Source: Oreohelix idahoensis (taxonomy: Eukaryota; Mollusca; Gastropoda; Stylommatophora; Oreohelicidae). Taken from it: a DNA stretch of 64,000 nt. Location: assembly GCA_024509875.1 (NCBI GenBank), contig JAMPIV010017569.1:1-64000 (forward strand). Direction: 5' to 3'. Both the position numbers and the translations under genes were made by a program. The notes beneath the pieces were generated by a model. It was not told the DNA's origin. It was given only the letters and a program-made list of their open reading frames with translations, and did no database searches. This document shows positions 26,951 through 38,116 of this stretch, piece by piece (position 1 is the first letter of the stretch; each line of letters opens with the position of its first letter).

Positions 26951-28625
26951 CATTTAACTGTTACAGTTCATGTAATGAAAGTGCTTAAGTTCTTCACAGA
27001 TAATGTTCACGTACTAGAACGCTGGCAAAGTTTGGGTACCACAGTATTCACTGAATAAAGAAAAACACATATGAAATATTTTACATATTATGTACTCAAT
27101 ATAACTTACATTTTAAAACTGCAAGCGTATAGCTTGACTTATCATTTAAAACTTCCCGTGAAATAAGTTATATATAACAATCAATCATCATGAATTAGGA
27201 ATACCTACGGATTCCGTCAACACTCATGAGGCATCTAGCATTTATAAGTTAGTTTAGAAAAATTATTCTCGTCTGATTATTTAGCAGTTAAAGTTAATTC
27301 CTTATGGCTACCTGGCTTTAAGCTAGAAATTAAACTTTATTCTGTTTTCCACTGTAACTCATCAGCTAGAGAAATCTAACCAACTTATAAATTATTCACT
27401 CTGCACACAAGAACTCGGGAAATAAAATAAGCGATTTAACACTTAATCACTTCACAAAATATTAGATACTTAATATAATATATTACCTCCAACCAGAATT
27501 ACAGGCGATCGCACAAACTTAGAATTATATGCTTATATTTATTGGTAGTCTAGAAGTTCGGCAAAATTGTTGCCAAGAACAAACTAAGACTTCGCTATAC
27601 AGCTTATTCTCTTCGCACGAAACGTCCTGTCTACTGCGAATTCAGGAGCAAGAATGAAAATCTAGTTTCAAACTCTGGTTAGTATCTTAAACCAGACAAA
27701 GATGAGCGCTATTTCCAAAACCACGCAGTGGTCTCCCCTTCTCTTAACACCTCCTGTCTTCTTAGACGCATGACGTAACTGCCATCGGTGCGCCTTCACA
27801 CTTACATCTAACTATTCTCATTACTGAGCGAGGTGTGAGTGGCAGATCACACTTTTCGCTGAGAAAGGTAACCGAGAAACTACGTGTCAGGTGGAATTTC
27901 CAGACAACTGTCTCGTACCGTGTCGTAGAGATGTCAGTTATCGCGCCTTACCTAAGCGCTCAGCCGATGCGACTCGGTGTGGCAGGTGAAAAATGCAGAC
28001 GATATCTCGCCTATAAGTCTGGCGAAAGCGAATATTCACAGTTTACGTCTACAACGCAATAACCTCCCGAGCCTGGTATCTGTAATAACCTCACTAGTGC
28101 GTTTCTAAATGAAAAACTAAACCCGGCGAAAGTTAGAATGGGAAAATAGTAATATATATTGTCGCAAACGTACGAATGCGAAAAAACACAGTAAAAGGAT
28201 AAAAATGATAATAAAATAGAGGATACGGGTGAAAGAAAAAAAGAAGAGGATATAGGCAATTTATAGATCATAAATGTCTACATGACAGTCTCGTCCGCAG
28301 CTTAATTACATTCCGAACAAACGGATGAGGGGGTTACTGTAATTATCTCCCCCTGACCAATGTAACTAACAAAAGCACGACTTTTGAATAATCGCCCTTG
28401 ATTTTCTTCATAAGCTTATCTCCCCTTGTTCTCACTACGTGCATCATAGTCTGTTGTAAACATTACTAGTGCCTGATAGACATAGAGAAAAGAAAAAAAT
28501 AGGCGTGGCTACAATTATGAATTTGACAGATATAAAAGTACGAAGGTTCTGTATTAACAAAACGGAAGCAAGGTGGAAGCAAAAACGTGTGGGTATGTAA
28601 TCTATTTACATAATCTCTGTCACAA
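26951..28625. other. Unassigned DNA
   Basis: About 1.7 kb without recognised coding motifs. The sequence at 28310-28370 (gggggttactgtaattatctcccc) could be from an LTR element, but no LTR pair was found. Confidence 0.35.
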
Positions 28626-29575
28626 CCTTACTGTCTATGGGATAGAAGGCACAAATCATCTGCAAAGTCTAGATCCTCCAGTTGTTTGTTAAATGTCCAC
28701 GGTATTCCAGTTTCCTCTCCCTCTGTTGCCTGTCTCATAACCCAGTCTATGACCATGAGAAAAATTGTTGGTGATAGCAGACATCCCTGTCTGACCCCAC
28801 TGTGTACTGTGAAGGGCTCTGATAGTTTTCCCTTGTGTACTACTTTGCATGAGGCCTCCTGATAGAAATCTTGGATGATTTTAATGAATTTCTCTGGGAT
28901 TCCATAATGTCTCAGGATTTTCCATATCACAGTACGGTTTATACTGTCGAAAACTTTTTCGAAGTCCACAAAAATTTATATACAAGGGGGTCTGCCACTC
29001 ATTTGATTGTTCTATGATGATTCTGAGTGTTGCTATCTGGTATGTACATTATCTTCCTGCACGAAACCTTGGCTGTTCCTCTCTGAGTTTGCCATCCACC
29101 GCCTTCTTAATACGGTCAAACAAAACTCTGGTCAAAATTATTCAAGCCACTGCTAGTAGTGCTATACCCCTCCAGTTGCTACATGCAGTCAAGTTTCCTT
29201 TCTTTGGCAGCTTGATAATGTGGCCTTCCTTCCAGCTCTTTGGGATGGCCTCTTTTTCCCAGATTTTCTTGAAGAGCTGGTGCAGCAACTCTGTAGTGTA
29301 TGGTATATCTGCCTTCAGGACTTCTGGTGGTTTTTCATCTGGACCTGCGGCCTTCCCATTTTTCAGCTGTTTTATTGCTCGAGAGATCTCTTGTTTAGTG
29401 GGTGGGTTCATGTGGCACTGTAGTGACTCTTCTGCTGGTTCTATGATGGGTTGCTGTATTGGTTGGTTTCGGTTTAGGATTTCCTTAAAATATTCAGCCC
29501 ATCTGGCCCTTCGTTTCTCTTCATTGCTAATGTTGAAACAGCTACTGCATAATTCTGGCATCAGCGAAGTTTACA
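28626..29575 (-). pseudogene. RTE reverse transcriptase fragment
   Basis: Minus-strand motifs are RRARWAEYFKEILNRNQP, KNGKAAGPDEKPPEVL, SWKEGHIIKLPKKGN, NWRGIALLA, then across a frame change MDFEKVFDSINR, HSGVRQGCLLSP and LDFADDLCLLSH. Endonuclease and C-terminal parts are both missing, so it is truncated or deleted at both ends. One frame break lies between 28970 and 29142. It is closest in motif wording to the relic at 44845-45930. Confidence 0.85.
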
Positions 29576-29907
29576 GAATTGGCTATTTGTTACACGCAGT
29601 AAATTTAACAACCGGCTATTTATTACAAGCTGTCAAGTTAATATAACCTGTTATTTGTTACAGGCAGCAAAGTTAATATAACCAATTTTAGGTAACGGAC
29701 AACAAAGTTAATATTACTGCTCACTTTTTACGTGTAGCAACTTTAATATAACCGGTTACTTGTTACAGGCAACAAAATTAACATAACCTGCTATTTGTTA
29801 CTGGCAGCAAAGTTAACATAACCATCTATTTGCTACGAACAGCAATGTTAACATAACATTTATATCTTAAGGGCAGCAAAGTTACACAACCAGCCACTTG
29901 TTACGAT
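29576..29907. repeat. 35-bp tandem repeat, ~9.5 copies
   Basis: The unit approximates tgttatttgttacaggcagc followed by aaagttaatataacc. Copies differ by up to a third of positions, and unit length varies by a few bases. The array starts directly at the 5' edge of the adjacent RTE fragment. Confidence 0.9.
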
Positions 29908-30439
29908 AAAATGTTCTTTGAAAGGATAGAGGAAAAAAAAAAAAACTAACTTCCCAGCTTCGAATCAAATTCTCCAGTGTCTGTCAAGAAATCTCACTCA
30001 AATAATGCGTCTGCCGCAGCTTGAAGAAGTTCCTACTCGACCGGTCATTTGCCGCCACAGTTACTTGGGTCATACACGCGAAGGCAAAATTCGTAATTTC
30101 AGTTAAGGAGAAAGGAGCACAAAAAAGGTCTTCATACAATCTTTTCCAGATGTTAACAGCCATTGAATTTCCCAGAGACAGGAAGAGGCGATCACTGAAA
30201 TGGAAGGAAACAGTAACCTGCTGAATGCTATTTGGCGAGTCAGTCTTCCTCATGAGTTGATAGTTTTAAATACTCAATTTTGGTTGTTAGATTATTATTA
30301 TTTCTATTTAAGTTTTGATGTAGTTCGATTTTACAGTGTAGCAAATTAATAAAGGGTCTATATTAAAAATATATGCAACAAATTAAGGGACGAAGTTGAA
30401 GGGTAGGGAAAATTATTTGAGAGGGTTGGAAGGAGTGGC

Positions 30440-30441
<2 letters not shown>
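29908..30441. other. Unassigned DNA
   Basis: Nothing recognised apart from an A run near 29935. Confidence 0.4.

Positions 30442-30524
<83 letters not shown>
30442..30524. repeat. (GA)n microsatellite
   Basis: About 83 bp of uninterrupted GA dinucleotide. Confidence 0.95.
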
Positions 30525-30528
<4 letters not shown>

Positions 30529-30614
30529 TAGTGGAAGCATGCAATCTATGAGCTATGGATTCAATGTAATAAAGGCATAGATGTGCCCTTTACATTATAC
30601 AAAAAATAAATTGT

Positions 30615-31251
30615 TGTGTATGTGTATCTTTGTGATTTGACATTACAGGGCACTCACATTGTATGTATCTGTATGTGTGACTGACATTATAGGGTATTTA
30701 GATTGTCTGTATGAATTTGTGATCTGATTGTACGGGCATTTAATCTTTCTGTATGACTCTGTGTGACGGACATTACAAGGCGTGTGTAGATGTTCTGTAA
30801 TGCCTCTGTGTGACGGACGATCCAAGGCATTTAGATTTTCTGTGTCTCGTTCTCTGTGATCGGATATTACAAGGCACTTAGATATTGTGTATCTGTATGT
30901 ATAATCTGGCATTACAGGGCACTTACATTTTCTGCATGCCTCTGTGTGAAAATACAGTGTACTAATATTGTCCGTACATGTCTCTGTGTGGTTCAGTTGT
31001 AGAGCACTGAAGTTTTGCTGCAGATATTTTGATGTGATTGACATTTGAGGGTGTTAAGATTGTCCCATGTGTGATTTGACATCACAGAGGGCTAAGAATG
31101 TTCATGCGTGATTTGACATCACAGAGTGATAAGAAAGTTCATGTGTGTTTTAACATTAGGTTGTAGTCATATTTTTGAATTTTCCATATTATGATGTGAC
31201 ATTGAGAGAGTTAAGATTTTTCATTGTTCACTGTGTAATTTATCATTTTAG
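30615..31251. repeat. ~45-bp minisatellite, left part
   Basis: Degenerate tandem units of 44-46 bp contain gacattacagggcact, then agattttctgtatg and a ctctgtgtga element. The array continues on the far side of a retroposon insertion at 31985. Divergence is greater here than in the right part. Confidence 0.75.
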
Positions 31252-31262
31252 GTCACCCAGAT

Positions 31263-31984
31263 ATCTAATCAGACCGAAAGGTCTTTTGTATTTGGACACG
31301 CGCCCTAATATAACGACTAGGTTGGTGGGGGCAAGCGTTTCGTTCGTTGCCCTCGTCAGTGTGCAGGCGAACGCTGCCCTGAAGAGACCGTGTGTGGTCC
31401 CGGGTGTCGGGTCCACCCAGTCCAGATGGGGTAGAGCTGTGTGACCGTCCAGATGGCGTCTTTTCGGCAGACCGGTAAACGCGGTGGCTTCGCCACCGCA
31501 GCACGTCCCCGGGCGGATAGGGGTGGTGGCTGTGGCACTAGAGCCCCCTAGGGGCAAGGTACACACGCCTAAGCAGTTTAACAAAGCCCATAACTGGCAG
31601 TTGACTGACCGCCTCAGAAGCCCTAATCGGTGGTTGTCTCGGTGATCGTCTGGGAGCTATGACCTTCTCTGCAGGGTAGGGAGGCTCAAACCTCTTGACA
31701 GCGCACGCACGCCATAGTTGGCCTGGTGTAGAATGTTGATGAGTCTAGGAACTCCCTGGGGTTGCAAGAAAGCTCTGCATAACGAACCCTCTGTGGATGG
31801 GAAGGAGCTATGATGCTGATTAGCTTCTGACCGGGTTGGTAGGAAAGTCCACAGACACCCCAGCATTACAGTGCCAAAGGGCTTTGTTCCCATGGCCGCT
31901 GGATACGTCAACAACAACAACAACAACAACGACTAGGTTGAACGGGACGCGCCTCGCCAAAACGAGGCCCAAAATTTTTTTTAA
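31263..31984 (+). mobile_element. SINE-like element carrying a nested retroposon
   Basis: The outer element occupies 31263-31324 and 31941-31984 and contains ggtcttttgtatttggac, ccctaatataac, taggttgaacg and cgcctcgcc, ending in a T-rich tail. A diverged second copy lies at 49783-49885. It is flanked by an 11-bp TSD with one mismatch (gtcacccagat at 31252-31262, gtaacccagat at 31985-31995) within the ~45-bp minisatellite. Another retroposon interrupts it. Confidence 0.72.
31325..31927 (+). mobile_element. GC-rich retroposon with (CAA)n tail
   Basis: A roughly 600-bp element ends in (CAA)n and is bounded by an exact 13-bp TSD, aacgactaggttg, at 31312-31324 and 31928-31940. It is much more GC-rich than its surroundings and includes a short perfect hairpin, ggtggcttcgccacc, near 31485. 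Frames on the minus strand (31243-31584) are open but cross the boundary and show no domain. It could be a SINE or the 3' end of a LINE. Confidence 0.8.
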
Positions 31985-31995
31985 GTAACCCAGAT

Positions 31996-33045
31996 TTTCT
32001 ATATTTAACTATGTTGACGTGGCATTACAGGGTGCTCAGATTTTTCCATTTTCCACTGTGTGACGTGACATTAGAGGGGCTCAGGTTTCCTATATATCTC
32101 AATGTGATTTCACAACATAGGTCGTTCAGACTTTCCCGTATTCCACTGGGTGATGTGACATAACAAGGCATGAAGATATTCCATTATGTAGTTTGACATA
32201 AGAGAGCGTCAAAATATTCCATATCTCACATTTTATTTTGACATAAGAGGGTATCGAAATATTCCATATTTCACTTTGTATTTTGACATAAGAGGGCGTC
32301 AAAATATTCCATATTTCACTTTGTATTTTGACATAAGAGAGCGTCCAAATGTTCCATATTCCAGTTTGTATTTTGACAAAATAGGGCGTCACAATATTTG
32401 ATATTCCACTATGTATAGTGATATACCAGGGGGTCAAGATGTTCTATTTTCCAATATGTATTTTGATATAAGATGGAATCAAAATGTTCCATATTCCACT
32501 ATGTAAAGTGATATACCAGGGCACTAAGATGTTCCATATTCCATTTGTATAGTGATACACCATGACGTCAAGATGTTCTATATTCCACTATGTATTTTTA
32601 AATAAGAGGGCGTCAAAATGTTCCATAATCTACTATGTATAGTGATGTACCAGGGCTTCAAGATGTTCTATATTCTACAAGGTATTTTGACTTACGAGGG
32701 CGTAAAAATGTTCCATATTCCACTATGTATAGTGATATACCCGGGCGTCAAAATGTTTCATATTCCACTATGTATAGTCATATACCAGGGCGTAAACATG
32801 TTCCATATTCCACTATGTATAGTGATATACCAGAGCGTCAAGATGTTCTATATTCTACTAGTCATTTTGACTGACGAGGGCGTAAAAATGTTCCATATCC
32901 AACTTTGTATAGTGATTTACCAGGGCGTCAAAATGTTCCATATTCCACTATGTATAGTCATATACCAGGGCGTCAAAATGTTCTATATTATAATATGTAT
33001 TTTGGCATAAGAGGGCGTCAAGATGTTCCATAGTGTACTACGCAT
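31996..33045. repeat. ~45-bp minisatellite, right part
   Basis: The better-preserved part has 45-bp units, for example cgtcaagatgttccatattc followed by cactatgtatagtgatatac and caggg. The period is divisible by three, so open frames with a 15-residue period run through it (32618-33010); these are not taken as genes. Confidence 0.9.
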
Positions 33046-33251
33046 GCTCCACCTTTGTCAATGTTGCTACAAACATATAAGTAGACATCACGTGGGGAAT
33101 GTTTCAGGTTTAGCCAGGTTGTATGATCAGGTCAATAGTTTGAACGATATTAACACCAGGTGACTAAATGTTTGAAGAACCACTGTGATTTAAACATAAA
33201 TCAAAAACATACATAGATGTCTCAGCACTTCAGGAGCTGATACTGTCCTAG

Positions 33252-33395
33252 TCTTGCAGCAGAGCGCAGCAATGAGAGCTGACAGACTAGCCTCGAGAGC
33301 ATCAATAGTGAGGATACTGGATTTGGATAAAGGAGAGATAATAAATGATTGCCTGTCTTCAAGACTTCTTGAAGATCTATGTAACACGTGGTGCT
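33252..33395 (+). pseudogene. LINE RNase H-type relic
   Basis: The plus strand reads RADRLASRASIV, then LDLDKGEIINDCLSSRLLED. RADRLAS is the conserved segment near the end of LINE-encoded RNase H domains. A related, inverted relic is at 48430-48560 and shares the NDCL block. It is short and truncated. Confidence 0.5.
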
Positions 33396-34400
33396 TTCAT
33401 CGCGTTTATTTTTATGAAATAGCTTTTTCTATTATAATAAATAAATCTTTATTACTCTTTATCTCTTCCAACATCTTTCTTATGTTATTTTCTGTCTCAT
33501 TTTACTCATTCATCATTGTTAAAGTAATATGTCTTAATCACGGTTTATACGCATGTATGACGTAACACTCCTTTGATTTATTTCCCCACCTTGCGCTATC
33601 TTTCGGAACCCACATTGCCTCGTTAGAATCTTGGTTAACGCACCTGGCCACATTAGACGAGTATTGTTTACATTGAGAGATGCCCAGCTCGGTAATAAAG
33701 ATAAGTCTTTTTATGGCTAATCCGCTGTTTACACAAAACGACGGTCTTCACCCTGCGACACAATAGCACGGTGCGACAAAGGATTCGTAAAGCCAGCATA
33801 CTGAGTACCGAGCGAGATATGGAACAAGGAGATTACCGCATTGGGCGGCCAATCCAAAAGCATGATCTGTCTCGCAAAACGAACTCGTAGCACGGAATTG
33901 AAGAGTTGGTTGCGAGAGCACCCCCACTTTAGTGATTGACGTGGATTTCGTACAGCAAAGCATTATAGTGCAAGGTGGACACCTCGCTATTGGACTGAAG
34001 GCGTAGTCAGACCAACAGGCGACGACATTTGACACATTAGACAACCAGAACTATAACGATATATTTGCCAGAACGGCAGTACTGAGTTTCAAAAATCGCG
34101 GTGCATAAGTTATCCCTACCTTATAGCCTATGTACAGCTTTTTCTAATTTTTAATTCCTGTGTGGATATCTGATTCATATCTGTGGAGTGTAATTTTAAA
34201 GTGTTCTTAGGGAATTTGTGAAGGGAAAAGGAGTCCAGCAGAAGTCTGAGTCTACGAATTAAGTGTTTGGCATCTAAGAAGAAAAAAGCTTGTAAAGCCT
34301 ACGTCTGGATAACAGATTTCACAATAAAGGACATTTTACACTACCTAAGTTACAAGGAAGTCTCGCCTGTATGTGTAAACGTTGTTAGCGCAGCATTTTA
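33396..34400. other. Unassigned DNA
   Basis: No recognised feature in about 1 kb. Confidence 0.35.
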
Positions 34401-35350
34401 TTAGCCTGCTTATCAAGTGCTCATAAGTTGATTCCATATCAATATGTCAAGTTCAACTCACTCTAAAGCTTCCAACTTGAGTAAAGCTAAAGCACGCGCA
34501 AGTTGATTCTCATATTTATATCAATTTCAACTCCCTTAAAATCGTATTATGTGAGTCAAGAGTACATACTCAAGTTGATGAGTCTACCTACGAAGATCAT
34601 TTAGTCAAAAGTTGATTCGCCAAGATATCAAGCTGAAAACACCAAGTGCAGCTAGTCACTACTTCAGTTCATGAAGTAAATTAATCTACTTTCATCGTAT
34701 ATCGCACGACGTAAATTCATTCAGACCAGCTTCATTGCACGAGACTCACGCGTTACCAGAAGATCATTGTGTGAAGAGCTCCAGTCTAGTCGGTGCCTTT
34801 TCAAGATCAAATAGCAGACATTTTCCTGATACAACGGTCAGCGGTTTATAACGCTAGAGAGATTTCCAAATATTGATGGACAGTATATCTTCCAAGTTCT
34901 CATTATTACAAAGGTTTCCACCAGTACGTCCTCGTCTTGGAGATAACCCACACAACATACCATACACCTACATTGGACAGTCTACGCATACATGTGAATA
35001 ATAATACAGCAGAGGAGTATTGAGACACAGACAGTGTAGCTTGGACATCAGTGTGGTAACACTTAATATATCACATCATCATTTCACTATTCACATAGGT
35101 TCACTATCTTATTTAACTAACTACATTATTTATATCTCATTTGTGTGTGTGTGAATTGTCTTTCACCCTCATCACTTTTTAATTTCTACTAACCCTATAT
35201 GTGTAAATATTTAATTAATAAACTCAATAACCATTTTGATCATTATCTAGTTCGTTAATGTATCACTCGTGCTGTCGGTGTTAAATGTTTACCTATATCT
35301 AAAATTCTGCATTTAGATGAGGTTGGGAGCTCTTTCTTTATCGAGATATA
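34401..35350 (+). repeat. Dispersed repeat, reverse-strand relative of 20-kb locus
   Basis: The part 35190-35275 (ctaaccctatatgtgtaaat to gtatcactcgtgctgtc) matches the reverse complement of the sequence interrupted by the RTE at 20129. Upstream lie imperfect repeats of an agttgattc/tcaactc motif. An aataaa polyadenylation-like signal lies at about 35217. The boundary is arbitrary; an LTR is one possibility. Confidence 0.4.
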
Positions 35351-36418
35351 AGGGCAAAAGCTAAGATCGTGGGGAAATAGAACACTTTCCATAATTTACT
35401 AGAAAACACTATCTAGTGGAGAGCATTCGCATTCTCTTCTTCTTGTCCTTATCTCGAATAGGTCTCTGTTACCTATTGTACTTTCTGGTAGGGGTGACTT
35501 ATGCGAATGTTTTGTGTGGGCCGTCGCTTCGTTATAAAAATGAAGACAGGACAAAACGCAACGGTAACGACGGGGTCGTAAGGCTGACCAACTGGTAAAT
35601 AATAAATCCTGGACCCTTGGTTGGATATGCATGACGAGACGATTTATTATAATACCACGTTGACATCATTGACAGGAACAGTTCATAATATAGTTTGACA
35701 GCAAATATGGTGGCCTATCTCATAATCGTCTTGGACTTTGATTGACTTCGACGGCCGTTACGATACGAAGGTCAGCGGAAGTTCTTTGGCCACTAAGTTG
35801 TATGATGCATGGATTTACGAAACAACCATGTTAAAAAGCATGAGCATAAATATATATTCAATGAAGATCTAACGACCTCTCCAAGCGTTGTATTGACACA
35901 CTAACAATCGACACATGTGGTCGATTGAAGCTCTGCAATGACACTGTGCTGGAGGGTACTATATCTGAGGCGTGATATAATTATGAGCCGATTATGGCTG
36001 AAAATTCATAGTATAATCTTCTTGGCACGTCGGGCACAAGGAACAATATTATCATCTCACAGATGATCATACAATATCAAGTTCATGTCCTCTCTAGACT
36101 TGGGATAAGATCCTGGCCAAAATCACGTCTATTCGAGACGAAGGATATAATAATTTGCGTCAAGGACGTATGTTGAATAGCAACAAATCACCGCGACAAA
36201 TCGCGTTATAACCATTCAATAATAGTGCACGGCCGTACGCAAATACTTAAACATACAATTAACTTAGATGCGCTCACACGTGCGTCTACAAAATACTAAA
36301 CTCACATGTGAGGATCTCAAACATATTACTCCCCCTGTTAAAAGGACTTAACAGTCTCTTTCTTTTTACGAGCCAATTTCTGGAGATCTTCTTGATAACA
36401 TTCCATAGGCCATCCTCA
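35351..36418. other. Unassigned DNA
   Basis: No gene or array recognised. Confidence 0.35.
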
Positions 36419-36441
36419 GCAACTACTACTGTTGTAGTTGC
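36419..36441. repeat. Short hairpin
   Basis: Perfect 8-bp arms gcaactac and gtagttgc are separated by 7 bases. The arms are too short to exclude chance. Confidence 0.5.
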
Positions 36442-36526
36442 ACCAATATACACTTACGACAGTATGTTTCAGGCACTCGTGAGAAATAAAGCAGTAGAAA
36501 ATTAGACGACAGAAAAACAACAGAAG

Positions 36527-36592
36527 TGAGTGGCATACCGGAGAATCGAACCCAGGACCTTCCGAACGGCACCACCGCCTAGCTACAGAAGT
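36527..36592 (-). mobile_element. tRNA-like SINE head fragment
   Basis: On the minus strand, tagctaggcggtgg resembles a pol III A box and gggttcgattctcc a B box. Their start-to-start spacing is about 33 bp, shorter than in a real tRNA. No cloverleaf or CCA context is evident, so it is read as a tRNA-derived SINE fragment, not a tRNA gene. Confidence 0.5.
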
Positions 36593-38030
36593 GAATCACA
36601 CTATCCTCCCTGCCAACTAGGCACCACTTTAATAGTGCTTCATATCACAAGTATGTCATTGTTCTCTAGGATCATATCGATACGTATTGAGATCGATTAC
36701 TTGAAGGAAACATATTAGAAGAATCGAGCACATGTAGCTCTGGGGTGCAGACGGATACTGGCTAATCCGGGAAGTGAGTAGATCCAAAATAGTATATAAA
36801 TAATGAGTTTCTACAGGGAAAAGGTTAATAGAGTTATCGATTTTGCCATAGTATGGTGAGGGGGCCACGAATACAATATCCAGCTATTGTAAAAGTGAAG
36901 CTTGATCATTTTTGCGTTGTTCTGGTTTCAAATAACGTAGTCTGTCGTTGTCATATAACATTCACATTAAATGATTGTTAATTCTCTAGCAGACACGTAG
37001 ATTTGTCTCATATCGCTATCTGTTTAGCTGTCGGTCGGATTCGTTACATTTTTCTAGAAGACTACTGTTGCGTTCCATTTATGCATGTGTTTGAAATAAT
37101 AAACATTGTGGTGTGCAAAAACAGATGCAACAACTAAATTACTGTTACGTGCCCTACCAGCTTGTCGACAACATCAATAGTTTTATTATTATTATTTTTT
37201 AAATGAAAGTCTAAAGTTTTGCATTTGAAACCAAAGAAACAATCGTATCAGCTTTTCTTGAAAGCACGGAAACGGCTCATATTACTATGTTTGAGTGCAA
37301 GCTATTTGCACTTCCATAAAACAAAGACTCAAGCCGTTTCAATTTTTGTTCCAAGTCGAAACATGGTCAAGTTTAGCGTTACAGGGTATTTTACTTTATT
37401 TGCATTCTAAGCTTAATCCTAACTCTAAATTGTAATGCTAAACCGATAGTCGTAACCGCGTTTCCGGTGTTATGTTTTCTTGTTGTAAATAATAAATGGC
37501 AACAAATATTAAAATAAATAAAGCGTCAGTACTTTAATTTGTTCCCCGTCTTTTTTGACGAGTTACTTCTTAGTTATTCACTAATTGTCTATGATTACCA
37601 TCCATTGGAGAGGATCGGCTATATTAACTTTTTCTATCCTACAAAATTTTGTTAGCGTTATGATATGGTACGTTATTCACCCATTGTTTGCACTTTACAC
37701 AATTTAAAAAAAAAAGACTTCAGAAAACTTACTTATTCCATTTAAGACATATAATAAATGCTCCAAAATTGTTTTAGTGTATTAACAACGATTTTTTTAA
37801 ATTCAGGTATGGGACCATTTATCCTGCTTGCTTGGGTCTGACGATTGCGAATAAGGGGAGTATTTCGAATTTCGGATAGCCAAGTCTAAAATACGAAGAT
37901 CATTACATTGCGTAAATTTGGCGTGCCAGCTGAGTCCATCCCTTTGTTTATGTCTACTTTCATTATCTGGCGTAGTGTCTTCCCGTGATCCATTAACTTA
38001 GGTAGATCACTATCACAGTAAAAATGTACT
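36593..38030. other. Unassigned DNA
   Basis: No recognised gene. The last ~100 bp grade into an RTE relic that becomes recognisable near 38040. Confidence 0.35.
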
Positions 38031-38116
38031 TCCTGTGATCTCTCATCAGCAAGTCGGTTAGAAAATATACAGGGAGAATACACAGATAATGAGAATAAAT
38101 GCAGGATACGATAACA

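Noticed and set aside
29014..29646. 210-residue plus-strand open frame
   Set aside because: Antisense of an RTE RT fragment, continuing into the 35-bp array.
31243..31584. 113-residue minus-strand frame in the GC-rich retroposon
   Set aside because: It crosses the retroposon and SINE boundaries defined by the TSD, so it is not a natural gene.
32618..33010. 130-residue frame with a 15-residue repeat
   Set aside because: It lies wholly in the 45-bp minisatellite.
36527..36592. A functional tRNA gene
   Set aside because: A-box and B-box-like strings are too close together and no cloverleaf is apparent; a SINE fragment is more likely.
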